Source: Desulfobulbaceae bacterium (GTDB lineage Bacteria > Desulfobacterota > Desulfobulbia > Desulfobulbales > Desulfocapsaceae). From it: a stretch of DNA of 64,000 nucleotides. The notes beneath the pieces are model-generated. The model did no database searches. It saw nothing but the letters and a program-made list of their open reading frames with translations, and was not told the DNA's origin. Positions 29,662 to 39,592 of the stretch are shown here, piece by piece; the first letter of the stretch is position 1; each line of letters begins with the position of its first letter. The stretch is from assembly GCA_019163335.1 (NCBI GenBank), contig JAFLKM010000049.1, positions 1 to 64,000 on the forward strand, read 5' to 3'. The translations under genes were made by a program, and so were the position numbers.

Positions 29662-29683
29662 GGGACAGAATAAATTCAGTCCC
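29662..29683. repeat. REP-like palindrome gggacagaataaattcagtccc
   Basis: Near-perfect palindrome with one A-A mismatch, in the intergenic region. Confidence 0.55.
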
Positions 29684-29744
29684 CTCAGTTTGGATGATTT
29701 TCATAGTTTGTTGTGGCCGGCTGATTTGGGCCAGCCATGATAGC

Positions 29745-29797
29745 TTACAAGGAAATAAGCGTTGAAAGGCGCTTGTCCCGTTTATCGAAGTTTGGCT
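29745..29797 (+). repeat. Degenerate third copy of the dispersed palindromic repeat family
   Basis: ttacaaggaaataagcgttgaaaggcgcttgtcccgtttatcgaagtttgg aligns with ttacaagaaaataatctgtaaggcactttattccgttcatcggggttag of 46021-46093. Confidence 0.6.
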
Positions 29798-29822
29798 GAT
29801 TGCTCCTGGTTGGCCTCTTCTT

Positions 29823-30035
29823 CTAGGCTACCGGCCATGCCTGCTCATTTTTTTCCACCATGTAACAAAATCTGTCCCAGGAGTACTCCTTCCCGCTGAG
29901 CGGACAGCGCAAAGTAATCTTCCTCTCATCCAACCCAACCACCATCCAGTCGCCATGACGTGGCCCTTGGGAAATATGAATCTTTTCACCTATGACAAAA
30001 GGGTACGGAGCAAAAACAGTAACACTTGTCGGCAT
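29823..30035 (-). CDS. Small conserved-looking hypothetical protein
   Basis: 70 aa ORF 'MPTSVTVFAPYPFVIGEKIHISQGPRHGDWMVVGLDERKITLRCPLSGKEYSWDRFCYMVEK'. Confidence 0.6.
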   Translation of the reverse strand: MPTSVTVFAPYPFVIGEKIHISQGPRHGDWMVVGLDERKITLRCPLSGKEYSWDRFCYMVEKNEQAWPVA

Positions 30036-30249
30036 GATATCTCTCCTGTTCCAGATTAGTTGTCAATGGGAATGTCCCTAACTGCTTAGAAATTATGGCA
30101 TACCCCACTCAGGGAGTAAAGTCGAAATAAATAGATTATCCCTTCAGACAAGGCTGTAACTTGACGGTAGAGTTATTCATGGTATTCTAGGTCACACTTA
30201 AGGAACAGTACAGACATCTAAAAACTCATATTTCTTTGATAGGACGTAA

Positions 30250-31047
30250 ATGTCTTCTTTTTTTCTGATATACGCCGCGCTGGGTGCGCTGGCTGGAATC
30301 CTGGCTGGACTGCTCGGAATTGGCGGTGGGCTGGTTATTGTCCCCATGCTGGTGTTTGCCTTTAGCTGGCAGCATTTACCTGATCCAGTCATCATGCACA
30401 TGGCCCTTGGAACATCCATGGCCAGTATTCTTTTCACCTCGGTATCCAGCTTCTGGGCCCATCACAAACGGGGAGCCGTCCACTGGATGCTGGTGAGACG
30501 GATTGTCCCGGGGATTCTGATTGGCACCTTTCTTGGATCCTGCCTGGCAGCTAAAATGTCCACGGGTTTTCTGAAAGGCTTATTCGTCATTTTTTTATAC
30601 TATGTCGGCGCACAGATGCTGCTCAACCGGAAGCCCAAACCTAGCCGTCAGATCCCGGGGGTGTATGGTATGTTTGGGGTTGGCAGTGTGATCGGGGCTT
30701 TTTCAAGCCTGGTTGGGATTGGCGGCGGAACGCTGTCTGTGCCATTCATGATCTGGTGTAATCTTTCTGTTCATCTGGCAATCGGAACCTCTGCCGCCAT
30801 TGGTTTCCCCATCGCCATCGCCGGTACCATCGGCTATATTTTTAACGGTTTACATGCTGGCGGTCTGCCGGAATATTCACTGGGATTCATCTATCTTCCA
30901 GCTCTGCTTGGCCTGGTTTGCGCCAGTGTCATGACCGCCCCCCTGGGAGTACGGCTGGCACACAGTCTGCCGGTGGATCGACTGAAACTTGTCTTTGCTC
31001 TTATATTGTTTACGGTGGCAACACGAATGGCGTATGATCTGTGGTGA
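30250..31047 (+). CDS. Sulfite exporter TauE/SafE (TSUP) family protein
   Basis: Repeated 'LAGILAGLLGIGGGLVIVPML' and 'GAFSSLVGIGGGTLSVPFM' motifs. Confidence 0.93.
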   Translation: MSSFFLIYAALGALAGILAGLLGIGGGLVIVPMLVFAFSWQHLPDPVIMHMALGTSMASILFTSVSSFWAHHKRGAVHWMLVRRIVPGILIGTFLGSCLAAKMSTGFLKGLFVIFLYYVGAQMLLNRKPKPSRQIPGVYGMFGVGSVIGAFSSLVGIGGGTLSVPFMIWCNLSVHLAIGTSAAIGFPIAIAGTIGYIFNGLHAGGLPEYSLGFIYLPALLGLVCASVMTAPLGVRLAHSLPVDRLKLVFALILFTVATRMAYDLW

Positions 31048-31413
31048 TCAAAACACCACATTGCAATCCTCATAAATCTACCGCTTCCAGCCCCGTTCCC
31101 TTGTTCTGCCTTTGCCATGAGGTTATTTTCAATTTTGTTTCAAACACCAAATAAAATACAAGGAACTCTTCCTTTAATTTTTATTGAGTTGAGCAAGCCA
31201 AATCTAATTCTGAAACCAGATGCCATCACCTCACAGCCGTGACTCTTTGTATCGCTGATCAAAAAATGTTAAGAAACATTTTTCATACTTTTGGTGATTT
31301 ACTCTTACTATCCCTTGAAACAGAGAGTTGTGAATGGTAGTATCTTATTGTATTTCTATCAATAATATTAACTCCCTTAAATTTTGAGTCTTGTTTTTCT
31401 GAATGAAAACAAG

Positions 31414-32490
31414 ATGGTAAAGAAAAGTCAGATGCAGTGTCGAAAAATTTTAGTCATTGACGATGAGGTCATGGTGGCCGATGTGAGTAAAAGCATTCTT
31501 ACTCATATCGGCCATCAGGTCTGCTGCGCCTACAGTGGTGAGCAGGCCGTGGATCTTGCCATGGAATCGTGCTATGATCTGGCCATTGTTGATGCCATGC
31601 TGCCCGGCATGAACGGTATTGAAACCTTTGAAATCATTAAACAGATATGTCCTCACACCCAAGGAATTCTGTTAAGCGGGGCGCTGAACGTAAACATGAT
31701 CATGATGGCCATGGAAAAGGGCTTCAGTAAAGTCCTGGCCAAACCCTTACAGATTTCGATATTGAGTCAAATGGTGCAGGCCACGCTGACTGAGACGGAA
31801 CTGCGGGAGGAAAATAATGATCTACGAAAACAGACCCTGCAGATGCGATCGCTCATGGAGCAATACCTGTCTCCGGAAGTCACTTCAATCCTAATGAACC
31901 GGCAGAAAACGCCTTCTCAAACCACCGACGGAGTGCAGGAAGTGACTGTACTTTTTGCCGATATAAGAAATTTCACCCTCCTGGTTCAACATTTACCACT
32001 TACAGAAGCACAAGCCTTTCTCACAGATTTTTTTGATATGGTCGCTGATATTATAGCATCCTGGAACGGCACCCTTGATAAATTTATCGGGGATGCTGCC
32101 ATGGCACTTTTCGGCGCACCAAAACCTCATAATTCTCCCAACCTGTCCGCAGTATCTGCGGCCCTGGAAATTCAGAAAGGATTTGAGGTACTCCAGAATC
32201 AATGGGCGTTGAAATCAGAATTTTTTATGCAGATTGGTCTTGGGATAGGAATCAGTCGTGGCCCAATGTATCTGGGTGACGTCGGTTCACGTCGTCGACT
32301 TGATTATACTGTGATAGGGGCTGATGTAAATATAGCCCAAAGACTGGCCTCGGAAACCACAGCCGGCCAGATTCTCATTACCGACTCAGTCTATAGTGAT
32401 GTGGCAGGCAAGTGTACCATTCAGGAAGAAAAAACCAGATTACTGCGAGGTCTGGAAAGAACCGTCCAGATCTATTCCATTATTCCCTAA
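31414..32490 (+). CDS. Response regulator with C-terminal class III adenylate/guanylate cyclase domain
   Basis: REC 'ILVIDDEVMVADVSKSIL...LAIVDAMLPGMNGIE...KPL'; cyclase 'VTVLFADIRNFTLL..FDMVADIIASWNGTLDKFIGDAAMALFGAP'. Confidence 0.93.
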   Translation: MVKKSQMQCRKILVIDDEVMVADVSKSILTHIGHQVCCAYSGEQAVDLAMESCYDLAIVDAMLPGMNGIETFEIIKQICPHTQGILLSGALNVNMIMMAMEKGFSKVLAKPLQISILSQMVQATLTETELREENNDLRKQTLQMRSLMEQYLSPEVTSILMNRQKTPSQTTDGVQEVTVLFADIRNFTLLVQHLPLTEAQAFLTDFFDMVADIIASWNGTLDKFIGDAAMALFGAPKPHNSPNLSAVSAALEIQKGFEVLQNQWALKSEFFMQIGLGIGISRGPMYLGDVGSRRRLDYTVIGADVNIAQRLASETTAGQILITDSVYSDVAGKCTIQEEKTRLLRGLERTVQIYSIIP

Positions 32491-32532
32491 AGCAACATCT
32501 TCAAGAGGTAACATCAGCTCCCCCTGCCCTTC

Positions 32533-32820
32533 CTAACCTTTTCCAACTTCTCCATTCAAAACAAGCTGGATCAAATACTTCGTGCCTTTTAGTTCTACCT
32601 GATCTTCATGGCCCAGCTTTCTTCCCCGTCTAGTCTCCAAAACTCCATTTACCTGTACATCCCCCTGCTGAATCACTCTCTTGGCATCCAGTCCGTCCTG
32701 CACCAGATTGGCATGTTTAAGGAACTGTCCCAGACGGATGGGTTCTTGGTGAATGCAGACAACTTTGGGTGTCAGGGACATACGCATAATAAACAGATTT
32801 GACTGGAAACTTGATACCAA
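32533..32820 (-). CDS. S4-domain RNA-binding protein (YbcJ-like)
   Basis: 'EPIRLGQFLKHANLVQDGLDAKRVIQQGDVQVNGVLETRRGRKLGHEDQVEL'. Confidence 0.85.
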   Translation of the reverse strand: MVSSFQSNLFIMRMSLTPKVVCIHQEPIRLGQFLKHANLVQDGLDAKRVIQQGDVQVNGVLETRRGRKLGHEDQVELKGTKYLIQLVLNGEVGKG

Positions 32821-32964
32821 CTCATCAAGAGATGGATTTCATCGACTTAATACCACGACAAAGCCAACAGTCATGATTTATAGGCCATTACTTTTTCTTT
32901 GTCACTTTTCAGTACTCAAAAAACAAAGGAAAAAGAGCTGCTGTTCTCTTTAAGCCTCTTTGAC

Positions 32965-34404
32965 TTAAAAACAAACAAGTGATCTCGCGGCCCAATCAAA
33001 AATAGAACCCGGGAGGATGCCAATTCCCAAAACGCCGACTGCTGAAATAACCAATGCTGCTGTCAAGCCTGGAGAATATTGGGTAATAAATTCGTCCTGA
33101 GGCTCATCCATATACATATAACGAATCACTCGTAAGTAAAAATAGGCGGATATGGCGCTGAAAATAACGGCAATAATGACTGTCCATGTGTAGCCGGCCG
33201 CAAGGGCTGCCTTCAGGAGATAAAACTTACCTACAAATCCAGCTGTCGGCGGGATTCCGGTTAGAGAAAACATGAAGATAAGCATCAACAGTGCTGCCAT
33301 CGGATTAGACTTTGCAAGGCCCTTATAATCCTCAAGGGACTCTCGCCGGTTCCCCTTGGAACACATGAGAATAACAACGCCAAAGGCTCCCATATTCATA
33401 AATCCGTAGATAAGTAGATAACTCATGGTTGCGGAGTATCCTTCACTGGTTCCGGCCAATATTCCAAGAAGGGCGTACCCGGCATGGGCGATAGAAGAAT
33501 AGGCGAGCATTCTCTTAACATTTTGCTGGGAAATGGCAATGATATTGCCTACAGCCATGGACAACAGAGAAATGATAACCAGCAGAGAGCCCCATTGCTC
33601 ATGAGATTCAGGGAAAGCCATTAAAAGAAAGCGGCCAATCACCGCAAAACCGGCAGCCTTCGGAGCAACAGACATAAAGGCGGTAATGGAAGTTGGTGAG
33701 CCCTGATAGATATCCGGTGACCAGAAGTGAAAGGGAGCAGCGCCAACCTTAAAAAAGAAACCACAGAGGATAAGAACGAAACCCGTCAACAAGGCCGGGT
33801 TTTTCAATATATCAGTTTCTGAACAGTACTTGGCAATTCCAGCAAAATCAGTGGTGCCGGTTAAGCCGTAGAGCAAGGTAATACCATACAGGAGTATGGC
33901 AGAAGAAAAACTACCCATCAGAAAATACTTAATCGAGGCCTCATTAGCACGGGCATCCGATTTCAACAGACCAACCAGGCAATAGATAGAAAGGGCCATC
34001 AGCTCCAGACCCAAATACACAACAATCAGATCAGCCGCTGAGACCATGAACATCATGCCGACCACCGAAAAAGTCATCAAGCTGTAATATTCACCCTGTC
34101 GGATTTGTTCTACCTTCAGATATTGTCCGGACAAGAGGGTTGTCATGAGCATGCCAAAGAGACAGATCACCTTGAAAAAGACGCTATAGGAATCTGCTAT
34201 GAACATGGTGCCAAAAGCAAGCCCCGGCTCCTGGTAAAATAGAAAGAAAATAACCCCGAAGGCTGAAAACAGCGCCAACTGAGCCAGCATTTCTCTATTT
34301 CGTGGACAGAGAAAGTCGACAACGATGAGAATAGTTGCCATACAGGCCAGGAATATCTCTGGCAGAACGGGAACAAGCGTAGACAGCGTAAATGGCATAT
34401 TCAT
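32965..34404 (-). CDS. nuoN: NADH-quinone oxidoreductase subunit N
   Basis: Proton-translocating antiporter-like subunit; last gene of the nuo operon. Confidence 0.95.
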   Translation of the reverse strand: MNMPFTLSTLVPVLPEIFLACMATILIVVDFLCPRNREMLAQLALFSAFGVIFFLFYQEPGLAFGTMFIADSYSVFFKVICLFGMLMTTLLSGQYLKVEQIRQGEYYSLMTFSVVGMMFMVSAADLIVVYLGLELMALSIYCLVGLLKSDARANEASIKYFLMGSFSSAILLYGITLLYGLTGTTDFAGIAKYCSETDILKNPALLTGFVLILCGFFFKVGAAPFHFWSPDIYQGSPTSITAFMSVAPKAAGFAVIGRFLLMAFPESHEQWGSLLVIISLLSMAVGNIIAISQQNVKRMLAYSSIAHAGYALLGILAGTSEGYSATMSYLLIYGFMNMGAFGVVILMCSKGNRRESLEDYKGLAKSNPMAALLMLIFMFSLTGIPPTAGFVGKFYLLKAALAAGYTWTVIIAVIFSAISAYFYLRVIRYMYMDEPQDEFITQYSPGLTAALVISAVGVLGIGILPGSIFDWAARSLVCF

Positions 34405-34632
34405 GCTAAATCCTTCTATTACTTATCAAAACACATTGAATAAAGTAAAAAACACCAGAACCTTATCCTCGTTTAAAATCGTTTTTCTCCACAGAAAGGA
34501 GGGCATCCGTGAATTTTAATCAAATTGAACGTAAATAAGGTGCCGGTAAATAGTTATAAAATTTCAGCCACTCCAGAAGGCTCTGAGCCTGATGCAGCCA
34601 GTCTGGAAAGACTAACCTGCCGTCTGAATTCC

Positions 34633-36180
34633 TTAATGACTGACCTGTGGTAAATGGGGAACAACATTGGCCGCAGCATCCACCCCTAACTGAACACCAC
34701 TCGTTACACCTGCAGGGTTACCGGTTACCTGATCAAGAAGATGGGCAACAGAAACATGCATATAGTCCAGCATTGAATTTGGATACAGTCCAATCCAGAA
34801 GATCAGAATAACCATCGGGAGAAAGGTTATAATCTCTCGCAGTCCAAGCTCTCTGATTCCATTCCATCTGGCATTAACAGGGTTGAAAAAGATCCGTTGG
34901 TAAAGCCACAGCATATACCAGGCACCGATGATTAAACCACTTGCGGCAATGAGCGCCACCCAGGGTCTGGTTAAGAAACTGCCTAACAGTATCAGCAACT
35001 CTCCAATAAAACCATTGGTGCCGGGAAGCCCCACAGAAGCCAGGGTGAAAAGCAGAAAAAAAGAGGCAAAGATCGGCATATTAGTGGCAAGCCCACCGTA
35101 ATCACTGATTTTCCGGGTATGGGTGCGTTCATAGACCATCCCGATTCCAAGGAAGAGAGCCCCGGTGACTACACCATGATTGATCATCTGAAGAATGCCA
35201 CCTTCTACGGACTGGGTGTTCAGGGCAAAAATCCCCAAGGTGACAAACCCCATATGACTGACGGAGCTATAGGCAATCAGGCGCTTGAGATCACTCTGAG
35301 CCAGACAAATGAGCCCCCCATAAACAATTCCAATGAGGGAAAGGACAAGCATGGGAATCATCATTGCAGAAGTGGCTTCGGGCAGAATGGGCATCGAAAA
35401 TCTCAAAAAGCCATAGGCACCCATCTTGATCAATATGGCAGCAAGGACAACGGAACCTGCAGCCGGTGCTTCGGTATGCGCATCGGGCAGCCAGGTATGA
35501 ACCGGCCACATGGGTACTTTGACAGCAAAGGCTGCAAAGAAAGCCCAAAAAAGAATCAGCTGCAGCTTAACTGGATAATTTTGCTCGGCCAAAGCCAGGA
35601 TATCAAAGGTGTTCCCGCCCTGCATATAGAGAGTAATAATGCCGACCAGCATCAAAAGACTCCCGACCAGGGTGTAGAGGAAGAATTTGGTGGTGGCATA
35701 AATACGGTTCGGACCTCCCCAGACACCAATGAGAAGAAACATGGGAATGAGCATTGCCTCCCAGAAAATGTAGAACAGGAAAAAATCAAGGGCACAAAAA
35801 ACACCGATCATCGCTCCTTCAAGGAGTAACAGAGAAACAAAAAACTCCTTAACCTTGATTTCTATGGAGTTCCAGGAAACCAGCACACAAAGAATGGTCA
35901 CCAGTGCGGAAAGCAAAACAAAGAGTACTGAAATACCATCAATGCCAAGATAGTATTCAATATTGAAAAGCTTTATCCAGCTATGCCGTTCGACAAATTG
36001 CATATGATGGGTTGTCTTATCGAAGAAAAACCAGAGTGGCAGGGAAATGACAAACTCAAGAAGACTGATGACAAGTGCCATAATCTTGACCCCTTTCACG
36101 TTTTCCTTACCAATTCCAAGCAGAAGTATTCCGCCGAGAACAGGGAAAAAAATCAACAAACTGAGAATAGGAAATGTCAT
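34633..36180 (-). CDS. nuoM: NADH-quinone oxidoreductase subunit M
   Basis: 'YYLGIDGISVLFVLLSALVT', 'VHTWLPDAHTEAPAAGSVVLAAILIKMGAYGFLRF'. Confidence 0.96.
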   Translation of the reverse strand: MTFPILSLLIFFPVLGGILLLGIGKENVKGVKIMALVISLLEFVISLPLWFFFDKTTHHMQFVERHSWIKLFNIEYYLGIDGISVLFVLLSALVTILCVLVSWNSIEIKVKEFFVSLLLLEGAMIGVFCALDFFLFYIFWEAMLIPMFLLIGVWGGPNRIYATTKFFLYTLVGSLLMLVGIITLYMQGGNTFDILALAEQNYPVKLQLILFWAFFAAFAVKVPMWPVHTWLPDAHTEAPAAGSVVLAAILIKMGAYGFLRFSMPILPEATSAMMIPMLVLSLIGIVYGGLICLAQSDLKRLIAYSSVSHMGFVTLGIFALNTQSVEGGILQMINHGVVTGALFLGIGMVYERTHTRKISDYGGLATNMPIFASFFLLFTLASVGLPGTNGFIGELLILLGSFLTRPWVALIAASGLIIGAWYMLWLYQRIFFNPVNARWNGIRELGLREIITFLPMVILIFWIGLYPNSMLDYMHVSVAHLLDQVTGNPAGVTSGVQLGVDAAANVVPHLPQVSH

Positions 36181-36181
36181 G

Positions 36182-38104
36182 TTAGGCCCTCACGTACATC
36201 CAGATTATAATAACAACAACACCACTGCCCATATAGGCCAGGTAATGCGATACCAGTCCGTCCTGAACTTTCCGTATGCTTCCACTTACATAGCCGATAA
36301 ATTTAGGGATCCCATTTACAATATTCTCAATGATTCCAAGATCAAAGAACTTCAGGATGATGTTGTTACTCATGCTGAGGAAAGGTTTAATAATAGTGGC
36401 GCCATAGATCTCGTCGACAAAATACTTATTTAGAGAAAGGGTATAGAGTTTTGGGAAAGATTCTCGAATAGTTTGTGGAATCGTAGGAAATTTCAGATAG
36501 AAAAGCCAAGCCAGAAAAATTCCGAAGGCACCAGCTCCCACCGAAATGGCCATCAATATATACTCTGTGGCATGGGAGGGATGCACATGGGGATGGCCGA
36601 CAACCGGCTCCAGAAAATGGCCCCAGTGGGCACCTCCTCCAAGAACAGCCGGGATACCAAACCATCCGGCCGCGACTGCCCCAATGGCAAGGCATATTAA
36701 AGGAATGGTCACGACCTTGGGCGACTCATGGAGATGCTCTTTTTGGTGCTGTGTCCCTCTGAACTCTCCATGAAAAATAAGAAAGAAAAGACGGAAAGAG
36801 TAAAAAGCCGTAATACCGGCAACCAGGGTTCCGATGAACCAGGCGAATTTACCCGCGCCAACAGGGGACACATACGCCATGGCCAGGATCTCATCCTTAG
36901 AAAAGAAGCCGGCTAAACCCGGCACTCCTGAAATCGAGAGTGAGGCAAGGAGGAATGTCCAATAGGTAATGGGCATATATTTTTTTAATCCGCCCATATA
37001 TTTAACATCCTGTTCATGGTGCATACCAAGGATAATGGAACCACAGCCAAGGAAAAGCAGGGCCTTGAAATACGCATGGGTGAAAAGATGAAAGACACCG
37101 GCACTGTAGGCACCTACACCGCAGGCAATAAACATATACGCAAGCTGGGAGACAGTGGAATAGGCCACAACCCGTTTGATATCCGTCTGCGTCAGGGCAA
37201 TGGTGGCAGAGAAAAGGCAGGTAATGCTGCCGATAATGGTCACCACATTGAGAGCCGTCATCGATAGCTCAAAGATGGGGTTACATCTGGCCACCAGAAA
37301 GACACCGGCGGTAACCATGGTTGCCGCGTGGATCAGGGCACTGACGGGTGTTGGTCCCTCCATGGCATCGGGCAGCCAGACATGCAGAGGAAGCTGCGCT
37401 GATTTTCCTATTGCTCCGCAGAAAAGCAGCAGAGCTATGGCGGTCGGCAGGTTAAAGGTCATGCCAAGAATGGTAAAAGTCTGGTTGGCGATCTGACTTA
37501 CCTGAGCAAAGATAGGCTCATAGTGCAGAGTCCCGAAGGTCGCGTAAATGAGAAAAAGTCCCAGGATAAACCCGAAATCACCAAAACGATTAACGATAAA
37601 GGCCTTCTTTCCGGCATCAGCCGCCGATACCTTTTCGTAGTAAAAGCCAATCAGCAGGTACGAAGAAAGGCCCACCGCCTCCCAACCAAAGAAGAGCTGG
37701 AGAAAGTTATTTCCCAGTACCAGCATCAACATGGAGAAGGTAAACAGACTCAGAAAGGAAAAAAACCGATAATACCCATCCTCGCCCTTCATATAGCCAA
37801 CTGAATACACATGAACCAATGAGCTGATGGAGGTGACAACAATCAGCATGACCGAGGTTAATTCATCGAGAAGAAACCCGACTGTAAATTTCATCTCTCC
37901 GGATGTTATCCAGGTGTATAGATCAGCATTGACCCCATGCCCATTCTTGACCTGAAAGAAGGCATAAATGGCGCTCACAAATGAGGCTAACACTGTGGCT
38001 ATGGGAACCCAATGGCTGTGAACTCCCATACGTTTGCCCAAGAGAAAGGTAAAAACAAACGAGAAAAGCGGCAAAAAAGGAATGAGAAGTAAGTAAGTTG
38101 GCAT
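36182..38104 (-). CDS. nuoL: NADH-quinone oxidoreductase subunit L
   Basis: 'FGWEAVGLSSYLLIGFYY', 'LHVWLPDAMEGPTPVSALIHAATMVTAGVFLVAR'. Confidence 0.97.
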   Translation of the reverse strand: MPTYLLLIPFLPLFSFVFTFLLGKRMGVHSHWVPIATVLASFVSAIYAFFQVKNGHGVNADLYTWITSGEMKFTVGFLLDELTSVMLIVVTSISSLVHVYSVGYMKGEDGYYRFFSFLSLFTFSMLMLVLGNNFLQLFFGWEAVGLSSYLLIGFYYEKVSAADAGKKAFIVNRFGDFGFILGLFLIYATFGTLHYEPIFAQVSQIANQTFTILGMTFNLPTAIALLLFCGAIGKSAQLPLHVWLPDAMEGPTPVSALIHAATMVTAGVFLVARCNPIFELSMTALNVVTIIGSITCLFSATIALTQTDIKRVVAYSTVSQLAYMFIACGVGAYSAGVFHLFTHAYFKALLFLGCGSIILGMHHEQDVKYMGGLKKYMPITYWTFLLASLSISGVPGLAGFFSKDEILAMAYVSPVGAGKFAWFIGTLVAGITAFYSFRLFFLIFHGEFRGTQHQKEHLHESPKVVTIPLICLAIGAVAAGWFGIPAVLGGGAHWGHFLEPVVGHPHVHPSHATEYILMAISVGAGAFGIFLAWLFYLKFPTIPQTIRESFPKLYTLSLNKYFVDEIYGATIIKPFLSMSNNIILKFFDLGIIENIVNGIPKFIGYVSGSIRKVQDGLVSHYLAYMGSGVVVIIIWMYVRA

Positions 38105-38106
38105 AA

Positions 38107-38409
38107 CTATCCCTTCAGCTCGTTGATATGATCAACATAAATTGTTTTTTTGTTGCGAAAGAGCACGATCACCAAGCCCAGACCAATGGCGGCCTCTGCC
38201 GCAGCAACGGTAATGATAAAAAACACGAAGTTGTGGCCAACAAGGCTATCAAGGTAGTGACTCATGGCAACCAGGTTCAGATTGACTGCGTTGAGCATCA
38301 ACTCCATGGACAAAAACATGACGATAATATTTCGCCTGACCAGAAAACCATACGTTCCAATGGAAAACAGGACGGCGGCAAGGGCCATATACCAGGACAA
38401 CGGAATCAT
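38107..38409 (-). CDS. nuoK: NADH-quinone oxidoreductase subunit K
   Basis: 'NIIVMFLSMELMLNAVNLNLVA', 'VAAAEAAIGLGLVIVLFR'. Confidence 0.96.
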   Translation of the reverse strand: MIPLSWYMALAAVLFSIGTYGFLVRRNIIVMFLSMELMLNAVNLNLVAMSHYLDSLVGHNFVFFIITVAAAEAAIGLGLVIVLFRNKKTIYVDHINELKG

Positions 38410-38939
38410 TCATTCACCTCTTTCTCGTTTCGGGCAAGGACAAGGCCGCCGATCACCGCTATGAGCAAAATCAAACCTGCTATCTCAAATGGAAGGATAA
38501 AATTTGAATACAACTCCAAGCCCATGGCCTTGGTATGGGTAAGCTGCTCAATCCTTTCCACAGGGTATTGTCCTTTTGCACCAAGCTTGAATGAAGGGAT
38601 AATCGCAAGCAGACAAGCTCCCAGGCAGACGCTCACCACTGTGGAAACCCCATGACTGGCAATAAATCGTTCAATTTTCACTTCCTGTCGCAAACTGACC
38701 AGAAACAGGACAAAAAGATACAGAACAAGGATGGCGCCGGCATACACAATAATCTGTATGGCGGCAAGAAATTCTGCGTTCAACAACAGATAGAGTCCGG
38801 CCATATGAAAAAACAAGACCATTACCGAAAGGACACTGTAAACAGGGTTTTTAGCGCGAACGGCCACGAGACCGGTGCCAATGATAACCACGGCACAATA
38901 AAGAAATAAAAGTTGATTAACCATTCTCTGCCTCCGCAT
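38406..38939 (-). CDS. nuoJ: NADH-quinone oxidoreductase subunit J
   Basis: 'NAEFLAAIQIIVYAGAILVLYLFVLFLV'. Confidence 0.95.
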   Translation of the reverse strand: MRRQRMVNQLLFLYCAVVIIGTGLVAVRAKNPVYSVLSVMVLFFHMAGLYLLLNAEFLAAIQIIVYAGAILVLYLFVLFLVSLRQEVKIERFIASHGVSTVVSVCLGACLLAIIPSFKLGAKGQYPVERIEQLTHTKAMGLELYSNFILPFEIAGLILLIAVIGGLVLARNEKEVNE

Positions 38940-39588
38940 GTGTAGTGGAAGGAAGGTTCATTGTGGAAGGCTTTACTTTGGTACCGACATATTGACCTTC
39001 AATGGTCCAGTCATCGGGAACTGTTAATCGCTTAGCCGAGGGAAGTGACGATTCCAGCACCCCTCTCGGGCGCATGAGCGGATTCACGTATGTCGCATCC
39101 TTGCCGGTCTTCAAGATAAATGAGTCCCAATTATCAAGGAGAGCCTCTTTGTCAAAAAAGACGGTTTGGCGATCATAGGTTGCGTATTCAAAAAGTTCAG
39201 TCATAGTGATGGCCCCGACAGGACAGACCTCAACACAATATCCGCAAAAGACACAACGAAGGACTTCTATCGTGTATCTGTTAACAACTCTTTTGTGCGT
39301 TTCATCTTCATCGTAGCCGATCTGGATACAACGAGAGGGACAGACCGTAGCACAACGCATACAGGCAACACATTTAGATTCTTTGCTCACAGAGTCCCGT
39401 ACAAGCGCATGCTGCCCACGAAAACCAGGATACATGGGTGGTTTTTCCTGAGGATACTGGCGGGTGATGGCAGGAGAGAAGAGCTTGCGCAAGGTCAAGG
39501 CCATTCCCTGCAGAATTTCCACCTGAAAAATGGTTTCAAGCAGATTTCGTTTTGGTTTGTATTGTACTTTCATAACGTTGAGTTCCAA
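38917..39588 (-). CDS. nuoI: NADH-quinone oxidoreductase subunit I (2x[4Fe-4S])
   Basis: 'CVACMRCATVCPSRCIQI', 'CVFCGYCVEVCPVGAI'. Confidence 0.95.
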   Translation of the reverse strand: MELNVMKVQYKPKRNLLETIFQVEILQGMALTLRKLFSPAITRQYPQEKPPMYPGFRGQHALVRDSVSKESKCVACMRCATVCPSRCIQIGYDEDETHKRVVNRYTIEVLRCVFCGYCVEVCPVGAITMTELFEYATYDRQTVFFDKEALLDNWDSFILKTGKDATYVNPLMRPRGVLESSLPSAKRLTVPDDWTIEGQYVGTKVKPSTMNLPSTTHAEAENG

Positions 39589-39592
39589 TCAA

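Noticed and set aside
29447-29740. 97 aa plus-strand ORF
   Set aside because: Overlaps the zwf 5' end in antisense and a REP-like palindrome; no coding character.
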